Shown: positions 1-9,277 of the stretch, in pieces
How positions within the stretch are numbered: the first letter of the stretch is position 1
How the letters are laid out: each line of letters opens with the position of its first letter
Source of the DNA: Carex sylvatica
Lineage: Eukaryota > Streptophyta > Magnoliopsida > Poales > Cyperaceae
Assembly (NCBI GenBank): GCA_964058845.1
Contig: CAXKVR010000010.1
Span: 372,001 to 436,000 of the forward strand
DNA length: 64,000 nucleotides
Reading direction: 5' to 3'
Notes under the pieces: model-generated
Database searches by the model: none
What the model was told of the DNA's origin: nothing
Seen by the model: only the letters and a program-made list of their open reading frames with translations
Translations under genes and position numbers: made by a program

Positions 1-591
1 TGATAAGAACGTAAAAATCATTTTGTTTATATTTTATTAATAAAATTTAAAAAGAATCTTAACAGAAAAATAAAAACAAAAACATTCTCTTTATATTCTG
101 ATTTGATCGAATAGTCAAATTAATTATGTTTATTTTTTATTTTTTTATAATTGAGCATTTATCAGATTTCTCGTAAAACTAATCCAAGTATTAAACTTGT
201 CAAGGTCCAACGATGCGTAAGTAATTAATCTTACAATGCTAAACTAGTCTAATTATGAGCTAATTCGGAAAATTCTACAAAATTAATTTAGCATTGTATA
301 TGAAACAATTAATCCCATTTAAAGACAAGAATAAAATCCTCATATGAAAGAATATATGGTTACAATTATATATCAAACTCAGGAGGGTTTAAAAAAAAAA
401 AAAAAAACTAGAAACCCAAAATCTTTTTCTGTTGATCAAACCCCCAACCTAAGAAATGGACCTCACGATCCTTACATGTACAAATTACAAAATATATACC
501 GCATAATCTGTATAAATTACAAAAAATATATATCAACCAACATAATCTGTACAAATTACAAAATATATACCGCGTCTACCTGTCGAGCAAA
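1..591. other. A+T-rich intergenic DNA
   Basis: No gene is supported. The stretch is A+T rich with homopolymer runs. A 26-bp phrase beginning TGTACAAATTAC and ending ATATACCGC occurs twice, near 475 and 549, with a degenerate copy between, so 475-575 is a small imperfect tandem repeat. The only long open frame covers this repeat and has no protein-like composition. Confidence 0.6.
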
Positions 592-600
592 CAAATAATG

Positions 601-818
601 AATTCGTATCGTCTGCATTAACTCAAAACAGAATCTTTTGAGTTAATGAATTTTGATCATCCGATCTATTTTAAGATTCGTGTACGCTAGATTCGCACTA
701 ATAGTAAAGGGCCCCTATATCATAATCTGAGTCGGATTGACTCCGTTTAAAATCAAACGGATGAAATTCATTAACTCAAAATATTCCTTTTGAGTTAATG
801 CAGAGGATACACATTTAT
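601..818. mobile_element. MITE, Mutator-like, GAATTCGTATCC family (copy 1)
   Basis: Terminal inverted repeats of about 23 bp pair GTATCGTCTGCATTAACTC (from 606) with its complement ending at 810. The element is flanked by a perfect 9-bp direct repeat CAAATAATG (592-600 and 819-827). About 218 bp, no coding capacity. The 9-bp duplication and TIR structure fit a non-autonomous Mutator-like element; superfamily assignment is inference. Confidence 0.75.
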
Positions 819-841
819 CAAATAATGAGCCGATCCAATTT

Positions 842-1020
842 GAATTCATACTCTCTGAGATATCTCAAACTTTGCATGACTTTATGAAAAATCTCAACCA
901 TTCAAATACTTTATGCACGAATCTCGAAGCTCAAATAATACTGGCCCCTACGCTAACCCCGAATAGGCACCGGACACGTCGGTCACTCAAAAGTTGAGAT
1001 ATCTCAGAGGATACGCACTC
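842..1020. mobile_element. MITE, GAATTCGTATCC family (copy 2), in the PPR 5' flank
   Basis: Left end has the CTCTGAGATATCTCAA core and the right end its complement, with the GGATAC terminus near 1014. It is the same element, at about the same length, as the copy at 48062-48240, including the internal CTTTATGCACGAATCTC block. No clear target duplication is left here, and the left terminus is mutated (CATACTCTCTG). It ends about 85 bp before the first PPR ATG, so it lies in the promoter or 5' UTR. Confidence 0.75.
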
Positions 1021-1105
1021 CGGATTTACAAAGTTTGGGTTGTCCAAATAAATGGACACCTCCAGTAACAAAGATGCTTTCTTCTAGTGTTCTTTTTGAC
1101 AACTA

Positions 1106-2683
1106 TTGTTACTCCATTCTTCTTCTTCTTCTTCTTCTTCTTTCTTCTTTTCTTTCTTGGCTGAAACGGCGACAATGCAAATAGGGCGCAATTTCGCACG
1201 CCATTTTCACTCTCTCGTTCAATTTAACAAACACCTGAACGATTTGGTCCGCAAATCTGATACGAATGTGTTTCCGCTCTTTAATCGGATGAACAGAATC
1301 CAAGGTATACCTTTTGATGTTTACACTTACGGTATTTTGATAAAGTATTGTAGTAAGATCAATGAGCTGCGTTTAGCTTATGCTGTTCTCGGAAGGCTTC
1401 TCAAAGGAGGTTTCATAGCTGAGGCGGTAGTTGTCAATCCCATTCTCAAGAGACTTTGTTCTGAGAATAGGATTGCTGAAGCTGCATCCATTGTTACTGA
1501 GAAAATGCCAATAATGGGATGCATGCCTGACGTGATCTCCTACAATATCCTTATCAAGGGCCTGTGCTCTACCGGCAACACCGGCTTAAGCATGCAACTG
1601 TTTTTCAAAATGGTAAAGGATGGTGGTGAGTGGGAACCCACTGTGATAACCTATAACACGCTTATTGATGGCCTATCTAAGTCGGGTGATCTTGAAAAAG
1701 CAAGTGAACTGCTGCAGTACATGGATTTGCAAGGGGTTAAGCCCAATGCTGTTACATACTCTACTGTTATGAATTGGTTGTGCAAGCATGGTCAGACAGA
1801 CAAGGCAACACGGTTGCTGCATAAGATGGTCTCGGAAGGACCTGAGCCCGATATCGTGACTTACAATACCCTTATAGATGGCTTGTTTAAGGAAAATGAA
1901 ATTGGTCAGGTCAAGGATGTCCTAAGAGCTATGGTTTCTAAAGGGGTAAACCCGGATGCTTTCACTCACTCAATTATGTTGAACTGGCTATGTAATGAAG
2001 GTGAAATTGAGAAGGCAGCAGGCTTGTTCAGTTCAATGATTTCTAAAGGGGTTGAGCCCAATGTTGTTACCTACTCATCCTTTATTAAAGGACTGTGCTT
2101 AATTGGTGACACTGAGAGAGCACAAGAGTTGTTGTCTATCATGAATTTCATAGGGCTCAAGCCCAATACCATCACTTGCAACACTCTCCTAGATGGGCTG
2201 TGCAAGAAAGGTGAAATTGACAAGGCCCAAGAGCTGCTGCATGACATGGTTTGTCAGGGGCTGGAGCCTACTGTTGTGACATACACCATTTTTATCCATT
2301 ACTTCAGCAAGAAAGGTGAGATAGAGAAGGCTAAGGAGCTGCTGCACAACATGCTATCGAACAATATCCGACCCGATGCAGCAACTTTTAACTCTCTTAT
2401 TCAAGGAATGTGCAAGAAACGAGAGTATGAGAATGCAACAGAATTGCTACATTTAATGATTTCCTTTGGGGTCAAACCTAATGCTGTAACGTACTCCACT
2501 CTGGTTAAGGGATTGATCGCAATGGATGCATCTGAAAAAGCCAAGGAGGTGCTTCGTGCTGTGCTTTCTAAGGGGTTTCAACTTGATGTTGAAACATATC
2601 TTGATGTTCTTATAGGGTTGTACAAAAATGGTGAAACTGAGATGGCTGTGAAGATTATTGAGTTGATGCTTGGTGAATGGTGA
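1106..2683 (+). CDS. P-class pentatricopeptide repeat protein, RFL-like
   Basis: Intronless 525-residue ORF. From about residue 70 it is almost wholly 35-residue PPR motifs of the form VxTYNTLIxGLCKxGExxxAxELLxxMxxxGxxPD: 12 full motifs and one partial C-terminal one. No E, DYW or SMR domain follows, so this is P class. Dense, regular motifs rich in N/S/T at position 5 and D/N at the last position resemble Rf-like PPRs. The family binds single-stranded RNA in mitochondria or plastids, one nucleotide per motif. The first 23 residues are mostly a Ser run from a TTC/TCT microsatellite; a second Met at residue 24 (MQIGRNFARHF) begins a basic, acid-free stretch like a mitochondrial presequence and is the more natural start (codon at 1175). 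Organelle targeting and RNA target are inferences. Confidence 0.93.
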   Translation: MLLHSSSSSSSSFFFSFLAETATMQIGRNFARHFHSLVQFNKHLNDLVRKSDTNVFPLFNRMNRIQGIPFDVYTYGILIKYCSKINELRLAYAVLGRLLKGGFIAEAVVVNPILKRLCSENRIAEAASIVTEKMPIMGCMPDVISYNILIKGLCSTGNTGLSMQLFFKMVKDGGEWEPTVITYNTLIDGLSKSGDLEKASELLQYMDLQGVKPNAVTYSTVMNWLCKHGQTDKATRLLHKMVSEGPEPDIVTYNTLIDGLFKENEIGQVKDVLRAMVSKGVNPDAFTHSIMLNWLCNEGEIEKAAGLFSSMISKGVEPNVVTYSSFIKGLCLIGDTERAQELLSIMNFIGLKPNTITCNTLLDGLCKKGEIDKAQELLHDMVCQGLEPTVVTYTIFIHYFSKKGEIEKAKELLHNMLSNNIRPDAATFNSLIQGMCKKREYENATELLHLMISFGVKPNAVTYSTLVKGLIAMDASEKAKEVLRAVLSKGFQLDVETYLDVLIGLYKNGETEMAVKIIELMLGEW

Positions 2684-2847
2684 TTGAGAGTTTTTTTTAT
2701 TATAAAAGTGATAGTTTCTTTTATAGTAATAGCTTCTTAATTACGTTTATAGCAAATGTCTAAGCTTGTTATAATTTCTTTTTTTTGAAGGTTGGCTAGA
2801 AGTGTTATAATTTCATGTTGAAACCTGTCTTGGTGTTTTTTATGAGT

Positions 2848-3010
2848 TACAAAAAAAAAAGGTGAAACTGAGATTGCTATGGAGGTTATATGACATTTTT
2901 GCTTGTTGATTGAGGGTTAAGTACTTTTTTATATTAGTGCTAGTTTCTTTTATAGTACAAGTTTTTCATAATGATCGTTTATAGTATGTAAGCTTGTTAA
3001 TTTCATAGTG
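2848..3010 (+). pseudogene. Duplicated 3' end of the PPR gene
   Basis: The stretch starting TACAAAAAAAAAAGGTGAAACTGAG repeats, with divergence, the last coding bases and 3' flank of the PPR gene at 2621-2780: GGTGAAACTGAGAT, then TAGTTTCTTTTATAGTA, CGTTTATAG and TAAGCTTGTT in the same order. It would encode only a dozen residues, so it is a non-functional partial tandem duplicate. It may also supply a second polyadenylation region. Confidence 0.7.
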
Positions 3011-4250
3011 TTGCTAACACTAGGAATTAAAGAGAGATGTCTATTCTCTATTAATTATCTAGAGTGATTGATTTTGGACGCAAAAGCAAGCTCAAACTAG
3101 CAACAAAAATGTGCTCCGATCGATTGATTTTGGATGGATTTAAATGACTAAGATCGAACTATTAATTTGTTCTTTTTTAATGTTGGATCCGTTACATATT
3201 TAAACACGGGGGCTGCTATTTTAAGAAATACTTAATACCATCTGTTTTTGTTTTAAACAAAATTATACTTAAACGCACAATACACTTTAGGAAAACTTTA
3301 GGAAATATTTAATGCATGAAGATAACAGCTTGATTCTTTACTTTTAGGAAATTCTAATTTAAGAATGCAATTTTACAATAGCTGTCGAGTACAAATACTA
3401 ACATATGGAATGAACTTTGCAAATGAATAAATATTTCGCCGAATTTTTTATAAATATCTAAAAAAAAATTTAATTTAAAAAACTAAACGAAAGTTGCGCG
3501 GGATTTCGAAATCTACTCAAACCGCAATTTTTTTTTTGCGGTAATTCAATCTACAATCGCAAAAAAAAGTTGCAGTTTTTGAATTCCAAAACCGCAAAAA
3601 AAAATTGCGGTTTTATACCCAAAAAAAACACAAATTTTTTTTGCGGTTTCAATTGTTTTTTTTCAGATTTTTTATTTAAATAGAAATATTTATAATTTAT
3701 TTATTTTTTGTATTGAAATATTAGAAATATTTAATATATTTCTTTGAAAATAGATGGAATACTATATAATTTAATTTATTAGAAAGACTACTACAAATAA
3801 CTCGGATCAACATTTTTTATGCCGAATTTTTTGCAGCTGTAAGAAAAATTAATATATTTCTTTATGTGTTATTGAAACAAAATAAAAATGCTTGAATTCT
3901 CAGTTGTTGATCCGGTTCAAAAGTCATTTCTAAGTAAATACAGAAAATATTGTCATCCTTCTAGTAAATTTAATTTCTAAAAAGTTCCGTTCGAGTTTTC
4001 CTTTCCCGTCCGAGTTTTTTTTTTTTTGAAAGGTGGGACGGGTCTTCCCTTCCCGTCAGCCTTTTTTCTTTTCTTCCGCTATTAGCTTATAACGATAATT
4101 AGATTAAGGGTGAACCCGGATGGGTTAATTTGTCCCGTCCCATGGGACGGAATACTACAACCCGTTCTACTCACATATTGAAAAAAACCAAAACTATTTC
4201 GATATTTTATTTATTTATTTTCTATTAATAAAAAATCGACGGGATAGAGG
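3011..4250. other. Intergenic, A+T rich
   Basis: No gene seen. At 3480-3660 short blocks of AAACCGCAA and its complement TTGCGG recur around long A and T runs, giving a locally self-complementary stretch. At 3985-4150 pyrimidine-rich CCCGTC and ACGGGAC words repeat. Neither has clear element ends. Confidence 0.5.
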
Positions 4251-4402
4251 TAGGGGTGTAAACGGATCGGATAATATCCGATTTCGCCCGAATCTGAATC
4301 CGAAAAAGTACTTAAATTATCTGATCCATATCCGTATCCGAAAAATTATAACGGATGCGGATACGGTAAGGCATTTTACTATCCGTATCCGACCGTTTAC
4401 AC
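4251..4402. repeat. Short inverted-repeat element with TAGGGGTGTAAACGG ends
   Basis: The left end TAGGGGTGTAAACGGATCGG is matched in inverse by CCGTATCCGACCGTTTACAC at 4383-4402, and the interior carries repeats of ATCCG(T)ATCCG. No target duplication was found. The TAGGGGTGT end resembles the hAT-like element at 55214, so this may be a deleted relative. CCGTTT-type pieces near 6790 and 17440 look like further fragments. Confidence 0.5.
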
Positions 4403-5793
4403 TTTAAATCACAACAAATGTGATGTATGTTCTTAAATTAATTTATTAAATTGCATATTATACGAATAATTTATTAAATTGCATGTAGATATATGTTTTG
4501 ATGAACAATATAACACTATGACATAATTAGTAACTAATATTTTAATAATATAATAGATGTTTTGTAACTAACAAGCTAATTATGAACAATATCTGTATCC
4601 GTCTGATATTCGAGAGATACATATGTAATACCATTTTGCAGTGAAATAAAGAAAGGGAGAGAGGTTTGGGGAGTCTCGTGTTATTTAGATTAATATTTTT
4701 TGTTAATATCTTTTTTTTCTTCCTTTATTTGAACCAACTATTTATAAGGTTATCTTTTGGGAGTTGGTAATAATTACTCTTTATCAGCAATCATTTAATG
4801 CTTGTCTAAATGCAGAGACAGATCTAAGACTTAGTTAAAAATAGCTAAACCACTATTATAATTTTAAATTTTTAGTTATGTATATTGAAATTTAATTTTT
4901 TTTTTTTTTAGAACTTTCAATATACTATTAGCCCTCATAAAGTATGGCATGTCTACTTATAGCCTAGTTATTAGAGTTTTGTTTATAGTTGTGAGAAACT
5001 TAGTTCAATTCACACCAATCACATATTGCGCATTTTAATTTTAGTCCGTCTTATCAAAATATTTTAATTCCTCCCATCTAGATGTCTGATGTGAATATTG
5101 ATTAATTATATATAATTAGCAAGTATGTGTGGAAGAGTGAATTTAAATTTGTCCAAAATGCATTCTTTTTGACACCTTTAAATTTTGTATATGATAAATC
5201 TTTTAGGATACATTAAAAAGCAATACTACTTTTGTTGTATGAGAGAGTGTTCATCATCCTTTAGTCTTCAGCATGGACCACAATGCGAAAATGAATCAAT
5301 TTCCTTTGGATTGAAATTTGTAGTGTGCAAGTGCTAACATTTTACGTGCAAATAATTTCATCTAAGTAATGTTGACATGGTCAACATTAAAAAAAAAAAA
5401 AAATGGTCAACAATATGAGTTTGAATAAAAACTTAAATATAACTAAATATGACAAACAAAATCAGTCATGTATGATCACAACATGTATTAGTTAAAGTGT
5501 GACTAACGTACTATAATTATTTTTCTAAATTATTAATTACAGTACATAAAATTTAACTTAATTACAGCGCGTAATTCAAATTATAATACAACACAAAAAG
5601 GTACGTATTTACATTCTTCAAACTACATCACGTATTTACATTTCTACGCATGAGACGTGACGCGGATGGATTCACACGTCACATGTCACTCGCACTTACA
5701 CACGAAAGTCAAATGCGAGCCAAGAAGAATCCAACTTCTCACGTGATTCTAGCTGAGCAAGCCAATGAAAATTAGGATTGAAAAAACATGGCA
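4403..5793. other. Intergenic, no gene seen
   Basis: A+T-rich DNA without a protein-like frame or RNA gene that I can recognise. It contains poly-T and poly-A runs near 4890 and 5390. The last 150 bp before 5794 are less A+T rich (words such as ACGTGACG and CACGTG), which could be regulatory but is unassigned. Confidence 0.5.
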
Positions 5794-5803
5794 GTGACAA
5801 TAG

Positions 5804-6006
5804 AGCCCGCATCGTCTGCATTAACTCAAAATAGAAATTAGCACTTTTGAGTTAATAGATATGGACTATTCGATTGTAAACAGAGTTTATCTAGCTTCTG
5901 CCTAAAATATAGGAGTTAATTTATATAAATTTTAAAGCTGATTGGATGATCTAGATGTATTAACTCAAAAGATTTTTTTTTGAGTTAATGCAGAGGATAC
6001 GAATTC
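5804..6006. mobile_element. MITE, Mutator-like, GAATTCGTATCC family (copy 3)
   Basis: Ends GCATCGTCTGCATTAACTC (left) and the complement GAGTTAATGCAGAGGATAC then GAATTC (right). A perfect 10-bp direct repeat GTGACAATAG flanks it (5794-5803 and 6007-6016). About 203 bp, non-coding. Internal TTTTGAGTTAAT blocks match copy 1 at 601-818. Confidence 0.8.
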
Positions 6007-6016
6007 GTGACAATAG

Positions 6017-6940
6017 GGATATTATTGGGTAAGAGACGGTTAGATGGAGGTATTTTCATATTTATACTCACATAAGATTAGTTTTACTTTTATCTATTAA
6101 ATATTAATTTATTTATATTTTACTCTTAAAATAATGGATTACCAAAAAATAATAACAGTGCTTATCGAATAAATCAATAGCATATTTTATTTAACCCAAA
6201 ATATAACAAATAAATATATTTATTAAAATACATCACTATCTAATATCATTAAATATAAAAAAATTATAATTTTATCACATTATTTTTAAATATATAAATT
6301 ATAAATAAAATAAAATAATAAAATATTGTATAAATCAATTTTGTCAAAAAACTAATTATAAATTACCAAATAAAAAGTTATATAAAATGTAATATAAATC
6401 AATCCAAAAATTATAATAAAATTATATGGCTATATGTATAAATAAATAATATTATTATGTATAATTTTATATTTATTAATTATTCTATGAAGTAACGCAT
6501 ACAAAATAACTCTTACTCATATTTTTATCCAATAAACTAATGCAAAAATTTCTTATCCATAACATAACCAATAAACTACTGGAAAAAAAAAAAAATTATC
6601 CATATTTATCTTATGAAATACCGTACGGATCGAATAAACGGATTAAAGGGTATCATTGAGACTCCTAAGTGAGAATCATACTTTGGGTACTGCTAGCCCA
6701 TGTGTTTCTTGTGGGGGAAAAGCCGAGCTTCAAATATATAATAGAAATTTTAAGTGCATTACATGGCGTTTGTAGTGTTTCATGTAGGGTGAAAACGGAT
6801 CAGATAGTAAAATCATACATGTATTTGTTTTTATTTTTTGGATACAGTTACAGATCAAATATTAGACAAATATATATGAATACGAATCGAATATTAGATA
6901 TATGTAGATACATACACAAATATTTTCATAATATATATTT
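6017..6940. other. Intergenic, extremely A+T rich
   Basis: No gene seen. 6050-6620 is almost pure A/T with TATAAATTAT-type words. The open frame at 6669-7079 runs into the hairpin element at 6948 and has no family resemblance, so I do not call it. Confidence 0.5.
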
Positions 6941-6947
6941 AACTCTA

Positions 6948-7340
6948 GAGGAGGGATCCACCTACAATATTTATAAGTTGCAACATCTTACAATAATTCA
7001 GTTTTGCGATTTTAAAAGTCTAGATAGTCGATACAAACCGTTCAACACAATCTCTATATTAAAATATGCTTGGAGATAAAATTTTATATTTTTTTTTTAC
7101 TATTTATAAGTATTTTACAAAACTGGTGATTTTAGACAATTTTGGACCACTGGAAAACATAAGTTTTGTAAAATACTTAATAAATAATAAAAATATTTAA
7201 TAAAATGTAAAATTTGCAAACACATTTTAATATAGATATCATGTTGAATAGTTTAAATTGATTGTTTGAACTTTAAATTTTACAAAATTAAGTTGTTATA
7301 AAATATTGTAACTTACAAATGCTGTAAGTGGAACCTTCTC
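6948..7340. mobile_element. Foldback (hairpin) MITE, diverged relative of the 45-47 kb cluster
   Basis: The left arm (GAGGGATCCACCTACAATAT) and right arm (complement of ATGCTGTAAGTGGAACC) form a long imperfect palindrome. The inner part has the diagnostic phrases of the hairpin cluster at 44966-47153: AACCGTTCA, then ATATGCTTGGAGA, AAATTTTATATTTT and TACTATTTAT, mirrored on the other side. The outer ends are unlike those of the cluster copies. Confidence 0.65.
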
Positions 7341-7704
7341 TAAAATGTTGCAACTTACAAAGAGAGAATGCCACTACACTACAACCTGAACCCAAATAAA
7401 GCAGCTAATTATTATTTCATTAAATGTCCCTATTCATAATAGTGAGGCATTATCTTTTGATTTAGTGAGCAACGACAATTTTCCTATAATAAGAGCATGG
7501 CAGTGTGTGGTCCATATTGTTAGCAAAATATTTAGTTTCATGCGTTTCTAATATAAAATGAGGATCTAGTTACACTTTTTTTAGTGACACTAAATTATAC
7601 ATGCGTTTCCAGTATGACGCTGTAGGAATGATAGAAGATATAACAGTCATGTACCGACTTTTGAAGTTTTTCTTAAATACTTTCGAGCAATTCAAGTAGA
7701 ATCG

Positions 7705-8220
7705 ATGATAGCATGCTCCAAGAAAATGAATTTGGCCCAGGAAGGGTCGGTATCAGATTCGGGTCATGGTCAAACCGAGTTTACATGTCAAGTGGATGGC
7801 TCGTGGATTAATGCCTGGAATGGGGGAGTTGGGTTTGTATTCACAAAGAGGAATGAGTTACTGGCATATGGGACAGTGGGGGCAAGTGTCTGCTGTGCAA
7901 TTCAAGCAGAGGCGCGGACCCTAAAAGAGACAATGGAGTTTGCAATAGCTCAACAGATGAAAGAATGCACTTTTTATACAAATTGCCAAACGCTTGCCAA
8001 GTGGTGTATGGAGCTACAGCCACCTATTGAAACTGATTGGAGTGCACACAAGAAAATTTATGAAATTTGGAGAATGGTTAAAGAAATTGGATATGTGTAC
8101 CAGCATGTTAGTACAAGCCAAAATGACATGACTAATGGGCTAGCACGTGCGGGCAGTAGAATGAGAGGGAGGTATATCAGGTATACATACCCCATGCTGG
8201 ATATGAGCAGAACGATTTGA
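7705..8220 (+). CDS. RNase H-like (RVT_3) domain ORF, probable retroelement remnant
   Basis: A 171-residue intronless ORF. Residues 29-150 match the plant RNase H-like domain found at the 3' end of non-LTR reverse transcriptases and in many short plant genes: CQVDGSW (first acidic residue), AEARTLKE (second), then YTNCQTLAKW where most relatives have Asp in place of the Asn, and a C-terminal QNDMTNGLAR. No reverse transcriptase remains upstream. The third catalytic Asp appears replaced, so nuclease activity is doubtful. It is either a decayed LINE fragment or a small RNase H-like host gene; no promoter evidence separates these. Confidence 0.6.
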   Translation: MIACSKKMNLAQEGSVSDSGHGQTEFTCQVDGSWINAWNGGVGFVFTKRNELLAYGTVGASVCCAIQAEARTLKETMEFAIAQQMKECTFYTNCQTLAKWCMELQPPIETDWSAHKKIYEIWRMVKEIGYVYQHVSTSQNDMTNGLARAGSRMRGRYIRYTYPMLDMSRTI

Positions 8221-9277
8221 ATCGATTATTTGAACTTTGAAAATATAAGATATAATCAAGTATCACAAAAAAAGATGTAAGTGAATCCCACTTATAAAAT
8301 CGTTAGTTTTTAGCTTCACGAACTAAGTAACATAGCTCTTCAGTAACTAAAAGAATACTAATAACACGTTATCAGTAAACCATATATACGACTCGTATTT
8401 TTTATTGAACAAGAGTATCACGAGTAATCCTGCCCACACTACAATCGACACTAATTGCAAGCCTGTCTACACTACAATCAACACTAATTGCAATTCTATC
8501 AAGTTCATGCTCTATCATGCCAGGCATCCTACAATCCACGTGCTCAACACAGAGAAGCTACAGAAAGTCCGAAACATATTCTTGTAATCGCCATTAGCAG
8601 CAGCATCTACAACACTTTTGTACACCACAGCCTACCTGTGCAGGATAGCCTGATTATGGTTCCATTTTCTAATAGAACAAGTTCTGTTAAAATATTTCAA
8701 AATCTGCTCGTCCACAATTGGGCAGTGTAAAAAAAAAAATGCAGAGAACAATTTTATTTTCGATCAAATACTCAATTCTGCCAAATTTCAATAGCCTTCC
8801 TTTCCGATACTATCATACAAAAAGGAAAATTTACATACCATGATTACAAAAACAACTTAAACTCACTAACACATAAGTTACAAAAAAAGGGTGGCAACAC
8901 AAGTATACTATTACTAACCATTCACAGGGTTGGATCTACCTCTTACAAGGCCGAAGCTCATGAAAGGAAAACCTAGCATGAGCAAAAAACCTAAGGATAC
9001 AAACCTTTTTTTGATGCATAAGGTCACCGCTGCTCCAAACTTTTAAATTAGAAGCACTAAATGACTAGTGAAGAGAATTTCATTTTCTAAAGCACTCGAA
9101 TACAATAATAGTAACGGTAACAATAATAATAACCGGACCACCACCTAGCATGGAAGTGAATGCATGGTTCACATATCCTACCACACTAGCATATATCCAA
9201 CTGTTAGTTGTAGCTGTCAAGTGAGACAGTTAGGATTTTATGTCACATTGTATACTCTCTCCCAAACAAAGATAACC
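8221..9277. other. Intergenic and 3' flank of the kinase gene
   Basis: No gene seen. 8220-8320 contains words resembling the right arm of the hairpin at 6948-7340 (ATTTGAACTTTGAA, GTAAGTGAATCCCACTTA). 8405-8500 holds two near-copies of CACTACAATC(G/A)ACACTAATTGCAA. The part near 9277 should include the 3' UTR of the minus-strand kinase. Confidence 0.45.

Noticed and set aside
6669..7079. 136-residue plus-strand frame
   Set aside because: It runs into the left arm of a hairpin MITE; no recognisable domain and A+T-driven composition.
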